Below, in pieces: positions 1 to 8,686 of a stretch of 64,000 nucleotides of DNA; positions within the stretch are counted from its first letter, which is position 1; each line of letters starts with the position of its first letter. The DNA lies in contig PCBK01000118.1 in the NCBI GenBank assembly GCA_002731275.1, positions 1-64,000 of the forward strand. The letters are read 5' to 3'. Below the pieces are notes generated by a model. That model was given only the letters and a program-made list of their open reading frames with translations. It made no database searches and was not told the DNA's origin. Both the position numbers and the translations under genes were made by a program. This stretch comes from Deltaproteobacteria bacterium. GTDB lineage: Bacteria; Myxococcota_C; UBA6777.

Positions 1-1611
1 ACCCACAAACCACTGCCACATATTTTTCACGCCACAAGAAGCGATCTTTCCGTTCTTGATGTCGCGATTCACCAACGCTGTCGGGCCATTGGCAATGTTT
101 GCATCCCACGCTGTTGGTGCGAATACGTACGAGAGCAGTTTACCTTTGTACTTTTCTTCGCTCGCGTGGCCAGGATTCAACATGTAAAGTGTGCGACAGT
201 AGCCAGGGTTCCCCGACTTGGTCACAGAGGTATCACATTTTTTGTCGTACTTGGGGAAGGCTGTGGGGTTGAGAGGGAACCACGCGTTCTCTTGCCAACG
301 TCCCCAGTGAGCGGCTTCTGGCTCGATCGTCTGGTGGCAGCTTTTGCAGCCACATCGCTTTGTCAGATCAGGTTGATTATGACAAGTGTCAGTAGGATCG
401 GGAAGACCGCCGGGAGGAGGAGAGAAGAACTGACACAAGAACGCGTTGTGGTATCGGTGCAAACGCCCTCTGTTTGTCGCGTACTTCAATGTGTAGAACG
501 GCAGCGTCAAGATCCCCGCACCGCGTGTCCCCATGTTCATACTTTTCCAGGTTGACTGATTATAGTAAGGAATCACTGGTGTTTTAAGCTCTGCAGGCGT
601 CGCCATATGGAGGCGGTTTGCGGCTTTTGCAGATTTATTAAAGAGGTGAGAAAGTGGCCCGTTCACTTGCGCCATCTTCCCTGTCAAAAGCGTGGTGTAG
701 GATTTGTCGTTCTTGATGACATCATCGATGAAGCGAAGTGTTTGTTCCATCATCGCTTCCATCAACTCAAGGTTCATGCCCTTCATACCTTTGACACCGC
801 TTCTTCCCTCACCAGCGCGAAGACACCAGTCGAGGTTTGGACCACAACCACAGTGTAAGTTGCTGAAGGAACCTCCCAAGTGCACAGAGCGACTGCTAGA
901 GCAGTAGTAGGTGCGTGTCCCGACCTTGGGTTGGGCTTTTTTCAGTGCAGCATAGCCACATGTTTTGACGGCTTTTTTGTTGCTATCCCAATAAGGGACA
1001 ACCATCTCATAGCCCTCTTGCGCGATATTTTTCTTGCCAGCACGTCGATCGTTGTAAGCCTGCAAACAGGTAACGTATTTCCCTGTCGCACGGATCTTAC
1101 AGAGCAGCTCACCATTTGCGTTGTACTTTGCCTTCTCATTGGGCAAACAACCAACATTTGCTCCACGCATCGTGACACGTGTCCCTGTGTTTGCTCGATC
1201 AATAACAATGGTGCGGTTTTTGGTATTGCCACTGACATAGTCTCCTTTGTCATTGACATACATGTACAAAGCCACGCGAGAACCACCGCGTAATCGAAGA
1301 TCGGTGATATTCAATGTGAGGAGATCTTTGAAGAACCCACGCATTTGCGTAAGGAAAGCGCCGGATTTGATCATGGTATCGATGGTTGCGTCAGTGACGT
1401 GTCCATCTTGATAGGCTTTCAATTGCTCTGCATAAGAAGGTAAACGTCCACGCAGGTCGAGGCTTAGACGGCGTAGATATTTGACTGCTGCTTGTTTCTG
1501 CTCAACTGTCGTGTCTTTTGGTTTGCACACTTGCGCATGTGTCGGGAATGACATCCCAAACACACACAATGCCAAACAGACACCTCCGACATGGTGAATG
1601 AACCGTTTCAT
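1..1611 (-). CDS. Secreted DUF1549/DUF1588-like haem protein, 3' end outside the window
   Basis: The frame is open from an ATG at 1611 to the window edge (537 codons, no stop), so the C-terminus is missing. Residues 1-26 form a signal peptide ending THAQ. Residues 46-58 (LRRLSLDLRGRLP) match the opening of DUF1549 (PSCyt2), a domain of planctomycete and myxobacterial cytochrome-associated proteins. A CKSCH haem-binding motif lies at 422-426, followed by IEPEA, in the style of DUF1588 (PSCyt3). Many additional cysteines fit an exported protein. The upstream gene on the same strand, 156 bp away, also ends in a c-type cytochrome domain, so the two probably form a periplasmic or surface redox pair. 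The family role is inferred from these short motifs and the substrate is unknown. Confidence 0.7.
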   Translation of the reverse strand, partial: MKRFIHHVGGVCLALCVFGMSFPTHAQVCKPKDTTVEQKQAAVKYLRRLSLDLRGRLPSYAEQLKAYQDGHVTDATIDTMIKSGAFLTQMRGFFKDLLTLNITDLRLRGGSRVALYMYVNDKGDYVSGNTKNRTIVIDRANTGTRVTMRGANVGCLPNEKAKYNANGELLCKIRATGKYVTCLQAYNDRRAGKKNIAQEGYEMVVPYWDSNKKAVKTCGYAALKKAQPKVGTRTYYCSSSRSVHLGGSFSNLHCGCGPNLDWCLRAGEGRSGVKGMKGMNLELMEAMMEQTLRFIDDVIKNDKSYTTLLTGKMAQVNGPLSHLFNKSAKAANRLHMATPAELKTPVIPYYNQSTWKSMNMGTRGAGILTLPFYTLKYATNRGRLHRYHNAFLCQFFSPPPGGLPDPTDTCHNQPDLTKRCGCKSCHQTIEPEAAHWGRWQENAWFPLNPTAFPKYDKKCDTSVTKSGNPGYCRTLYMLNPGHASEEKYKGKLLSYVFAPTAWDANIANGPTALVNRDIKNGKIASCGVKNMWQWFVG

Positions 1612-1767
1612 CTTCGGATCTCCGACTGCTAGGGTTGCTCAATGTCAATATGTTTCATTTTCAACAATTTCACGGGGTCTTGCAAACCAATTTGCGACGA
1701 CAACACAGATCTTTATCTTCGGCAAAAAGAATCATATGTTGCGAAGTTCATCAGTCACCGCAACCCA

Positions 1768-3312
1768 TCAGGGCTTGAAGCCACCTGTTTTCCAGCTTGT
1801 AAATTTCGCAATATCTGCGTTGGGAACGGTTTTGGCACCTGGAGGCATTGTCCCAGCGTTCATACGGATCACCATACGATCGACCTGCGCTTTGACTTGC
1901 GCGAGTGTCTCAAAGTACGGCATTTGCTTCCGAGTCGATTTGGAAGAGTGGCAGCTGATACAATTGGCAGTCACAATCGGTTTGATGTCTTTTGCGTAAG
2001 AGACTGCGGGAGGAGCTGTTGAGCCGATCTTCGCAAGTTTTTTGCCATCAGACAACCACATCGCCGAGTCACTAGTACTCGCTGCTGCTTTGACAGTGCC
2101 AAAGCCCGTCGGCTTGGTCAACGTAATCGCGGTCCCTGTCGCAAGACGATAGTAGATGTTTGCGGTCAGTGCCCAAGTGTGTTCCACTTTTTTCTGAAAA
2201 AGCATCGACGTCAACTTCAGTGTCTCGACGGTCTTGTCGTTTGCATCAGGCTTTAAGCGGAACAACCACCAAGCGGCATTGCTTCCGTTGATACGTCGAT
2301 AAAGAAGTGTCTTCTTGTCATCAAATCCCCAAAAGTTGACGGTTGCCCCCGCAAAGGAGGTCATGTCGAGCAGGGTGACATTCTCGCCTTTGAATGAACG
2401 CAAGTTCCACTTACCAGCATTCTCTTGTAGCGCAGAGAACTCGTTTTTGCTGTTGCGAATCAAGAGGAGTTTTTTCTTAGGGGAGTACGTGAGCGAAGCG
2501 ACATCGGTCACATTCTTGAATTGTTGAAGTGTGTTATTATCAAACAACCACAACGACTTGGCCGTTCCAATCCAGAAGGAGTTTTTATCTCGCTCAGCGA
2601 GCGCTCGGATGTTGGAACCGTCGAGGTTTTTGAAAAAGTTTGTCGGAGATAAGGCTGAGCCATCCCACAGGTAAAGTTGCTTGGAATGTGCGACCACGAC
2701 ATCTGTATCCTTCCAGGAAGCGACACCCACGACAGCTCGCGTATCAACCCTTCGGATGACATTGGCCTTACCGTTGTTGAAGACACGGAAAAAACCTCGG
2801 TTCGTACCGAGTACAGTCGTTGTATTCGCATGGATGGCCATATGAAGCTTCGTCGTTGTCGAAAAATAAGTGGGCAATGTCCACACTGACGAGACGAGTT
2901 TGTTGGCCTGGAACGCTTTTGGCGTCAACACTTGCTGTCGGATAATCACTTCGGGTGGATCGGCTTCTTGGCCCTGCTCAGGAGTTGTTGTATCAGGATC
3001 GTTCTCTTTGGGTGTCACATCTGTGGTAGGAACATCGCCGGGTTTGTCGTCGGCCACAGGAGGCTCAGTGGAGGGTGTATCCACAGCAGGGGGCTCATCC
3101 TTGACTTGCGTATCAGCGACCGTTTCGCGACCTGCATCATTGGGATTGGCTTCTTTGTAGCTCTCTTGTTTGGGATCTTTCTTTTCCTCATTGGACTCGC
3201 CAAGAGGTGGAGGTGCACAAGCTCCCCCCCATATCGAGAATGTCATACCAAGTGAACATAAAAAAGCAAGCAAAGTGACGCGCAACGTTTTGTTTCCAGA
3301 AAACATTTTCAT
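1768..3312 (-). CDS. Lipoprotein with C-terminal cytochrome c domain
   Basis: 514 residues starting ATG at 3312. The N-terminus is a lipoprotein-type signal with candidate lipid Cys at 32 (weak lipobox GGAC), then a roughly 90-residue Pro/Asp/Glu/Thr-rich linker typical of surface lipoproteins in this window. The middle (about 125-430) has repeating WxxDG/LWLFD-like strands that suggest a beta-propeller. The last 64 residues hold a haem motif CISCH (451-455) and a distal GTMPPG (Met 489), matching the axial-Met region of small cytochrome c domains. It precedes the DUF1549/1588-like gene and probably acts with it outside the inner membrane. The electron donor and substrate are unknown. Confidence 0.7.
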   Translation of the reverse strand: MKMFSGNKTLRVTLLAFLCSLGMTFSIWGGACAPPPLGESNEEKKDPKQESYKEANPNDAGRETVADTQVKDEPPAVDTPSTEPPVADDKPGDVPTTDVTPKENDPDTTTPEQGQEADPPEVIIRQQVLTPKAFQANKLVSSVWTLPTYFSTTTKLHMAIHANTTTVLGTNRGFFRVFNNGKANVIRRVDTRAVVGVASWKDTDVVVAHSKQLYLWDGSALSPTNFFKNLDGSNIRALAERDKNSFWIGTAKSLWLFDNNTLQQFKNVTDVASLTYSPKKKLLLIRNSKNEFSALQENAGKWNLRSFKGENVTLLDMTSFAGATVNFWGFDDKKTLLYRRINGSNAAWWLFRLKPDANDKTVETLKLTSMLFQKKVEHTWALTANIYYRLATGTAITLTKPTGFGTVKAAASTSDSAMWLSDGKKLAKIGSTAPPAVSYAKDIKPIVTANCISCHSSKSTRKQMPYFETLAQVKAQVDRMVIRMNAGTMPPGAKTVPNADIAKFTSWKTGGFKP

Positions 3313-3522
3313 CCGAATCAGCTCTCATGTTAGAGGACGCAAGTTGGGGAACAACAAACACAGACGCTCGACAATCCTGTTGGGTTGCAAGTGTCATGAA
3401 TTTTTCCATCCATAAAGACACATTCAAGAGTGTTTTTCCGAACTGCCAGGCCTATCTTTTGAAAAGGTCCTGTAATCACCCGGAAAAACAAACGAAAACA
3501 CGGTATTTTTCACACAAAAAAA

Positions 3523-3552
3523 AGTATACAACAGCATCAAAAGCTGAGTCAA
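3523..3552 (-). promoter_or_regulatory. Sigma70-type promoter for the cytochrome lipoprotein gene
   Basis: On the minus strand TTGACT (3552-3547) is separated by 18 bp from TATACT (3528-3523), followed by a T-run. Transcription would start near 3516, leaving a leader of about 200 nt before the ATG at 3312. The match to consensus is good. There is no experimental support. Confidence 0.55.
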
Positions 3553-3591
3553 ACCATTTTTTTTGCGATATCACGAGTCTACGGGGTTTGA

Positions 3592-4041
3592 CTAACGGAG
3601 AGTAGCGTGAGGATTCCAGACAAATGTGCGCACATCAAAAGAATCAAGTACACCCATCATCTCGGCGGAAGATGAATCTTCATTCAGTAGAACATGGGGA
3701 GTGGTATCTGCGTGTTGCTCGAAGAGGTGATGGTCAATGAGGCCAAGAAAGACGGAAACCCCTTGCTTCTTCGCGACATCAAGCATATACAAGCCTCTAG
3801 AGAGGGTGGAGGGCGAAGCACACAAGCAGATCGGGCGAAACCCTTTGGCAGCAAAACCCATCGCCAAACCAAACATGTGAGAGCCAGCGCACCCCACGTT
3901 GACATACCGGCTTGCGCTGTCTCCAGTCGGTATAGATTCCTCAAGAAAGACACCTGTATCAGGATCCAATATCACAACATTTTCATGCTCTTTGCTCAGT
4001 CCAAGCAACAAATCGGCAAAGAGATGTCCTTTTTTGGTCAT
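3592..4041 (-). CDS. Transketolase-like pyrimidine-binding domain protein, single domain, catalytic Glu absent
   Basis: 149 residues, starting ATG at 4041 and overlapping the upstream transketolase N-half by 4 bp (ATGA), so the two are translationally coupled and presumably form a heteromer. The sequence aligns with the PYR domain of transketolase/DXS proteins: ILDPDTG near 26-32, then YVNVGCAGSHMFGLAMGFA. The usual motif there is GIAEQ or GxREH, whose Glu activates the thiamine diphosphate cofactor. Here it reads GCAGS, so that Glu is Gly. The protein stops at TAG right after the PYR domain. The transketolase C-terminal domain, usually about another 130 residues in split C-subunits, is absent. 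It may be a degenerate subunit, a regulatory partner, or an enzyme with altered chemistry. Confidence 0.75.
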   Translation of the reverse strand: MTKKGHLFADLLLGLSKEHENVVILDPDTGVFLEESIPTGDSASRYVNVGCAGSHMFGLAMGFAAKGFRPICLCASPSTLSRGLYMLDVAKKQGVSVFLGLIDHHLFEQHADTTPHVLLNEDSSSAEMMGVLDSFDVRTFVWNPHATLR

Positions 4042-4859
4042 TCATTTTCCCCTTTTAATAGTTCACCACGGGCCCGATTCACCTGCTCTTTAGACAATGT
4101 AACAACATGTGAACTAGGTTCATTTTCCAGAAAAGAGACCCCTTTTCCCTTGATAGTGTGTGCGATGATCACTGTGGGTTGTCCACGATACTTTCGCGCC
4201 CAATGGAGCGCTTCATGGACTTGTTGCATATCATTTCCATCGATTTCGCGAATCGCCCATCCAAAGGCCTCCCACTTGAACGAAAGGGGATCAAGTGGCA
4301 TCACCTCATCCACAGCCCCGGAGGCCTGTAAGCGGTTAAAATCGACGATCGCAGTCACACCTTCGGCTCTCTTTGCGCCAGCATGCATCACAGCCTCCCA
4401 AAGAAGACCAGACCCACACTCTCCATCTCCAACAAGGCAAAAGGTATGACTGTTGTCATTCTTTAGGACCTTCGCAAACGCAGTCCCAACGGCAAAAGAA
4501 AGGCCCAAACCCGGCTCCTGACAAGTACGCGCCAACCCCATCAGCTCAGTGCCTTTGTACACTTCATCCAACCATCCCCTCGTCTCGATCATATTGTCAA
4601 ACTCGGCCTTTGGGATCTTACCCATTTGCACCAATGCAGTGTGTAGCAGGGGTGAAACATGACCTTTTGAAAGGATGAAGTCGTCGACCAACTCCCCTTC
4701 AGCGTTTTTCATGACATCAAAAAACAACGCCGTGACGATCTCAATGGAGGAAAGTGCACCTCCCACATACGCTCTCTTCCCACCAACATACCGCAACAAA
4801 TCAAGGCGAAGCTGCCTCGCAGCAGCACGCAACTTTACTATCTTTTGGCGACCACTCAT
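4038..4859 (-). CDS. Transketolase N-terminal (thiamine diphosphate/PP domain) subunit
   Basis: 273 residues, ATG at 4859 with AAAGGAG upstream. Visible family signatures are LSKGH (63-67), the cofactor motif GDGE (144-147) followed by WEA, and DFNRLQ about 30 residues later, which supplies the Asn metal ligand of the GDG...N thiamine diphosphate/Mg site. Length matches the N-subunit of split transketolases. It overlaps the PYR-domain gene downstream, so the pair would make the two-domain active site. Because the partner lacks the activating Glu, the reaction need not be the pentose-phosphate transketolase reaction. Nothing nearby shows a pentose pathway. The next gene upstream is a 2OG oxygenase 157 bp away on the same strand. 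Confidence 0.85.
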   Translation of the reverse strand: MSGRQKIVKLRAAARQLRLDLLRYVGGKRAYVGGALSSIEIVTALFFDVMKNAEGELVDDFILSKGHVSPLLHTALVQMGKIPKAEFDNMIETRGWLDEVYKGTELMGLARTCQEPGLGLSFAVGTAFAKVLKNDNSHTFCLVGDGECGSGLLWEAVMHAGAKRAEGVTAIVDFNRLQASGAVDEVMPLDPLSFKWEAFGWAIREIDGNDMQQVHEALHWARKYRGQPTVIIAHTIKGKGVSFLENEPSSHVVTLSKEQVNRARGELLKGENE

Positions 4860-5016
4860 ACTGATGCCACTCCTTTACTCAAGCTCGATGAAAACGCAAT
4901 CCGTGTGATCGCGGTCATATCAAAATGACTTGTACCACGATTTACACAACATGACAAAACGTATCCATCAGAGTCACACCGCATGACATCACTCCCCCCA
5001 AAGAACCGAAGCCAAC

Positions 5017-5565
5017 TCAGCCTCCAACCCTCTGGAACATCACATCTGTCCGCAACACATACTTACACCCCTCCTCCACCATCGCCCCCTCATGCAGTAG
5101 CCGATGTCGAAAACACAAAGCTTTTCCGACCTTTGGTGTGACTGAACAAGCGCTAAATAACGTCTCACCACCAACAAAGCCCTCATTTAAGTACACCAAA
5201 AACGTCCAAAAGCTTCTCTCTGATGCAGAACGTTGGAAGGCTCCGTCTCGATGCATTCGAAACACTTGGCCAGCCTGATACCGATACAATCGAAACCTCT
5301 CATTCAACCCAATCGCCTCCCAACCAGGCTGGACCACACCAAATCCCTTCAACAGCTCCCACAATGACGAAGCCCGCTGCACATCATCCAACATCACACG
5401 ATCGTTATTGCGTATATCTTTCCTCATCACCGGACCTCTGGACGTCGTGATCGGCGCATCATCAAAACCTGCAAATTCCCCCCAATGAATATACTCATCA
5501 CACTGCGCCTTTGTCAGAAATTCTGACACTGCAAATATATCCTCACTTACATACTCAAATTCCAT
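5017..5565 (-). CDS. 2-oxoglutarate/Fe(II)-dependent dioxygenase (prolyl 4-hydroxylase-like)
   Basis: 182 residues from ATG at 5565, chosen because AAGGAG lies 7 nt upstream; the frame is open further upstream, but there it runs through the promoter region. The Fe(II)-binding triad is visible: His105 and Asp107 in MHRDG, and His158 in LLHEG, with Arg172 (LRTDV) positioned to bind 2-oxoglutarate. NEGFVGGETLF before the second His is the standard P4H/2OG-FeII double-stranded beta-helix segment. No signal peptide, so cytoplasmic. The target, protein or small molecule, cannot be told. It is divergent from the lipoprotein gene at 6001, and the two share an unusual symmetric control region. Confidence 0.85.
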   Translation of the reverse strand: MEFEYVSEDIFAVSEFLTKAQCDEYIHWGEFAGFDDAPITTSRGPVMRKDIRNNDRVMLDDVQRASSLWELLKGFGVVQPGWEAIGLNERFRLYRYQAGQVFRMHRDGAFQRSASERSFWTFLVYLNEGFVGGETLFSACSVTPKVGKALCFRHRLLHEGAMVEEGCKYVLRTDVMFQRVGG

Positions 5566-5637
5566 ATCTGTGCTCCTTGAAACAACCTCCACCTTCAGCA
5601 TAAGCCTCAGGAAGGGGACTCTTGACTTGCCCAGTGT

Positions 5638-5701
5638 TTGACAACCTTTGATACACATTGCATACAACATCTTTTATGCACATTACATCAAAGATTGTCA
5701 A
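5638..5701. promoter_or_regulatory. Face-to-face promoters embedded in a 27-bp inverted repeat
   Basis: Two 27-nt arms (5638-5664 and 5675-5701) are inverted copies with roughly 20 matching positions, separated by 10 bp. The left arm, read on plus, has TTGACA, 17 bp, CATACA. The right arm, read on minus, has TTGACA, 17 bp, CATAAA. Each arm therefore looks like a promoter, one firing right towards the lipoprotein gene and one firing left towards the dioxygenase gene. Their -10 regions face each other, so both polymerases could not bind at once. Promoter assignment is inferred from consensus only. Confidence 0.5.
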
Positions 5702-5744
5702 TGAGCAAATCGTTCCTCTTTGTGCATCTCCAGAAGAACAGACA

Positions 5745-5805
5745 GTCCAGGATCCTGGACAAAAAGACCACAATCCTGGAAGACGAACCGTCCAGGATCC
5801 TGGAC
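5745..5805. repeat. Two identical 16-bp palindromes in the leader of the lipoprotein gene
   Basis: GTCCAGGATCCTGGAC, a perfect palindrome, occurs at 5745-5760 and 5790-5805, centres 45 bp apart. A partial half-site (AATCCTGGA) lies between them at 5772-5780. The arrangement is what a dimeric or tetrameric regulator binding two operators would use, but it could also act as RNA hairpins in the 5' leader. Confidence 0.6.
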
Positions 5806-6000
5806 AACATAGACTCCTGTGTTCGTCTCATTGTCTGTTTTCTTTTTCCATCCAGCGGCCTCACACGCCCCTCTCGTGAAACAAGCGCACAAACATCTTT
5901 GAACAAAAGAACAACCCAAAGACCCCATTGGCTTGTCGCGATGTTGGCACATATACTGCTATCAACCAAAACGCTCATGATTACTAGAAAGGAAGGAACG

Positions 6001-6786
6001 ATGATGAAACGCTCGTCTTTGTATGCGATGTTTTTGTTGGTATTATTGGCATGTACGGGATGTGAAGTTCCCACAAAATTCAAACAAGATGCTATCGACA
6101 TCTCGGGAAAGTATCTCCTCACCTCGCAAAAAGATCTCTTTGGTCCAGAAGCTTTTGGCCCAGAAGCTGGCTTTGAGATCGAAAATGAGACCGCAGTGTA
6201 CGATGTGAGGATGCTCTTTCGTAGAACAGTCTTTCCAGAGTTGGAGAGTCGCCTGTTTGACGCGGTGACAGTCGACTCTGAGAAAACATACCTGAGGCAA
6301 CGTGTCCTCCTTGGAGCGGGGTATAGAGAGATAGACTCAGGTGACCTGTTTGAGTCGAGAGAGAACTTGAGTCGGGATGGAGGAAAAACAGGTACAATCA
6401 CCCTCCGATCGCGCTTCTTCAAACTCAAATCTTCCAAAGTTCACATGGACTTTTTTACAAAAGGGGACGACTCACAAGCATACTGTTGCAAAACGAGAGT
6501 CGTGAGTTACAAGGACGATGTCGGGATCTCGATCTCCTGCACAGATGATAGCCGGACACTTGGAGACACATGTGCATCACAAGCAGAAGGTGGCGAGCTG
6601 TTCTTTCAGGCTTTCAGGTATCGGTTTGATGGAGAAACAAGCATTGACAGCAACGAGATCAAAGGCCGCCTGACCCTCGAAGTGCGAAGCATCCTCCGTT
6701 TATCAAGTGAAGAGTCGATCAACGTCACCAAACCTCTCTGGAGCAGCGATATTACACTCGAATACGATGCTCCCATATCCCGATAA
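6001..6786 (+). CDS. Predicted lipoprotein of unknown function
   Basis: 261 residues from the ATG at 6001 (a second ATG follows directly); GGAAGG lies just upstream. The frame extends further 5' but through the promoter and operator region, so the longer form is rejected. Residues 1-22 form a lipoprotein-type signal (LLVLLACTGC). The remainder has no recognisable domain. It contains Asp, Arg and Glu-rich strands, a CCKTR segment and a second pair of cysteines near the middle, and predicted beta-rich character. It is divergent from the 2OG dioxygenase and probably co-controlled with it. It ends next to the palindromic element at 6844-6955. Confidence 0.65.
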   Translation: MMKRSSLYAMFLLVLLACTGCEVPTKFKQDAIDISGKYLLTSQKDLFGPEAFGPEAGFEIENETAVYDVRMLFRRTVFPELESRLFDAVTVDSEKTYLRQRVLLGAGYREIDSGDLFESRENLSRDGGKTGTITLRSRFFKLKSSKVHMDFFTKGDDSQAYCCKTRVVSYKDDVGISISCTDDSRTLGDTCASQAEGGELFFQAFRYRFDGETSIDSNEIKGRLTLEVRSILRLSSEESINVTKPLWSSDITLEYDAPISR

Positions 6787-6843
6787 GGCCATCGGATGGA
6801 AAAAAGCGAAGACAAGAGGGCAGTGGGTGGGGCCTCAGGCAAG

Positions 6844-6955
6844 AAGTGGTCCTCTCGCGAAAAAGACATACTACATAGAGGTCGGACACAAGGCCCGACC
6901 CTACGGAAAAAATGCAACATCATACTCGTGCGTTTACTTCGCGAGAGGACCACTT
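6844..6955. repeat. 112-bp miniature element with 18-bp perfect terminal inverted repeats and an inner REP palindrome
   Basis: AAGTGGTCCTCTCGCGAA at 6844-6861 is exactly inverted at 6938-6955. Inside lies a 27-nt palindromic unit (6878-6904, stem GTCGG/CCGAC) that recurs exactly, inverted, at 48052-48078 and in diverged form at 48516-48542. The element fills the gap between two convergent genes. It could serve as a bidirectional hairpin, but there is no U-tract, so it is not a standard intrinsic terminator. A MITE-like or REP-like mobile origin is inferred. Confidence 0.7.
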
Positions 6956-6964
6956 AGCCCATGC

Positions 6965-7828
6965 TCACCAGCGCGCAGTCTCTGGAAGACATATCTCCGC
7001 AGGCACAATCCCCTCCCCCCTCAACATGAGGACATCATCGGAAGGTAGCGGCTCCCACTCGTCGGGTTCCTCCCATGTGTCCACCGTAAAATGACAACGG
7101 ACACGTGAGAAACGTTCAGGGATCATCCGCAAGATCTGTGCAAGCTCTGGGAGCTCTCTCGTCACCACGTCGATCAACTCAAGCGTCCCATCATGGACCT
7201 CATAGACAACGAAAAGTTTCCCCTCTTTGTCACAGTGAATGCGACGCAAACCACCCGCCTCAAAGTATTCACAGATCCCGAACACCGCTCCTGAATCCAC
7301 CATCGACCAACGCGTACTTGTGGGAACACGAGCAGACAGCTCAAGCTGCAACGCACTCAACGGAAGTCCACTCTCCAGGAAGGGACAAAGTGGCTGATCA
7401 ACAGGACCTTCGGAGCTACGAACGTATATCCCACGGTGTTCGGGATACGCAGTGAACCCAAAGCGAGTGTAGATATCGGGCTGTGAGCAAGTCAAAAGAG
7501 CTATTTGACCGATCTCATCAACGTAGGAGAGCGCCTGCTCCATGGCCTCCCTCATCAACCCATTCCCTCGATACTCAGGCTTACAAGAGACTGCATGGAT
7601 GCCAGCAATCGGCAGGCGCGCTCCCTGCATGAACATTTCGGACCTCAAGACACCGACATGTGCGACGATTTCACCATCTTTACGTCCGACAAAAGGCGTC
7701 GTCACTTGCTTCCAGTCCCAGCCGAGTTTGGCGCAAGTTCGTATCCCAGGCACAATCCTCGGCCACGTCGCATCCAGTACGGAAAAGATCTGTTCACATT
7801 CGCTCTTGTTCATATAATCGGCAGGCAT
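6965..7828 (-). CDS. GNAT-family N-acetyltransferase
   Basis: 287 residues from ATG at 7828, which has GAAGGAG 5 nt upstream; in-frame codons further upstream lack this. Residues 75-100 read IHAVSCKPEYRGNGL, where YRGNG is the acetyl-CoA pyrophosphate-binding Q/RxxGxG/A loop (86-90) followed by the expected helix. The length, the PDIYTRFGF segment and the extended C-terminal half resemble Eis-like and other two-domain GNAT enzymes rather than the short 150-residue type. The acceptor is unknown. It is convergent with the lipoprotein gene, with the palindromic element between. Confidence 0.85.
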   Translation of the reverse strand: MPADYMNKSECEQIFSVLDATWPRIVPGIRTCAKLGWDWKQVTTPFVGRKDGEIVAHVGVLRSEMFMQGARLPIAGIHAVSCKPEYRGNGLMREAMEQALSYVDEIGQIALLTCSQPDIYTRFGFTAYPEHRGIYVRSSEGPVDQPLCPFLESGLPLSALQLELSARVPTSTRWSMVDSGAVFGICEYFEAGGLRRIHCDKEGKLFVVYEVHDGTLELIDVVTRELPELAQILRMIPERFSRVRCHFTVDTWEEPDEWEPLPSDDVLMLRGEGIVPAEICLPETARW

Positions 7829-8049
7829 AGAAGCTCCTTCATCTTCGCTGGCTTGGGAATTCATTTTGTCGAGACCAATACGGGTTGTGTTGTCTCGTTG
7901 TTCACAACGATCATGTCCAAGCGACAAAAACGAACCTCATGAAGAGAAGAGCTTGACATCAAGGTGCGAATTGACCAGCATACAGGGCGAGAAAATGAGT
8001 CCGGCGGCAAGTAGCCCCTCATAGAACATATAAAACGAAGGAGAATCCT

Positions 8050-8535
8050 ATGAAAGGTGATGATAAAGTCCTCGAATTCCTGAACATGGCGTTGACAAAT
8101 GAATTGACAGCGATCAACCAGTACTTCCTTCACTCCCGGATCTTGATGGATTGGGGAATGGAGAAGCTCGGTAAGAAAGCCTACGAAGAGTCTATCGAGG
8201 AGATGCAACACGCAGATATCTTGATCCAGCGCATCCTCTTCCTCGAAGGCCTGCCACAGATGCAAGAGCTGAACAAGCTCAACATCGGCGAAGACGTCAA
8301 AGAGATCCTTGAGTGCGACCTTAAAGTTGAACACAAAGCAGTCCCAGAACTTCGCGACGCGATCGAGCATTGTGAAAAAGTACGTGACTATGTCAGCCGC
8401 GACATCTTCCAAAAAATCCTCGAAGATGAAGAAGGACACATCGACTGGCTCGAAACACAACTCAAACTCATCGAGCAAATGGGTGTCGGAAACTACATCC
8501 AATCCATCTCCAACCCCACAGAAGAGCAAGGCTAA
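8050..8535 (+). CDS. bfr: Bacterioferritin
   Basis: 161 residues, ATG preceded by AAGGAG. All ferroxidase ligands are at their standard positions: Glu18, Glu51, His54, Glu94, Glu127 and His130. Met52, the residue that ligates haem at the dimer interface of Bfr, is present, so this is a haem-binding bacterioferritin rather than ferritin. It would form the 24-subunit iron-storage shell in the cytoplasm. The matching ferredoxin Bfd, which releases iron from Bfr, is encoded 4.1 kb downstream on the same strand, separated by the STAND ATPase module. Confidence 0.96.
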   Translation: MKGDDKVLEFLNMALTNELTAINQYFLHSRILMDWGMEKLGKKAYEESIEEMQHADILIQRILFLEGLPQMQELNKLNIGEDVKEILECDLKVEHKAVPELRDAIEHCEKVRDYVSRDIFQKILEDEEGHIDWLETQLKLIEQMGVGNYIQSISNPTEEQG

Positions 8536-8686
8536 CACAGTCTCTCCACCTGCCCTTTCCCACCCAAACACCTCCCCAACAATCATCCAACACCGTTGAT
8601 CGAACTGTGTCTGATCATGACACGTAGATGATGTATCATTGCACAATGTGACTCCCATATGACAGGTACACAGGAGAATCAAGACG

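Noticed and set aside
5638-6000. An in-frame N-terminal extension of the lipoprotein gene at 6001
   Set aside because: It would run through the promoters and palindromes and put the lipoprotein signal in the middle of the protein.
6844-6955. The 18-bp inverted repeat as a rho-independent terminator for the two convergent genes
   Set aside because: The arms are 76 nt apart and neither side has a T-run. A mobile or structural repeat explains it better.
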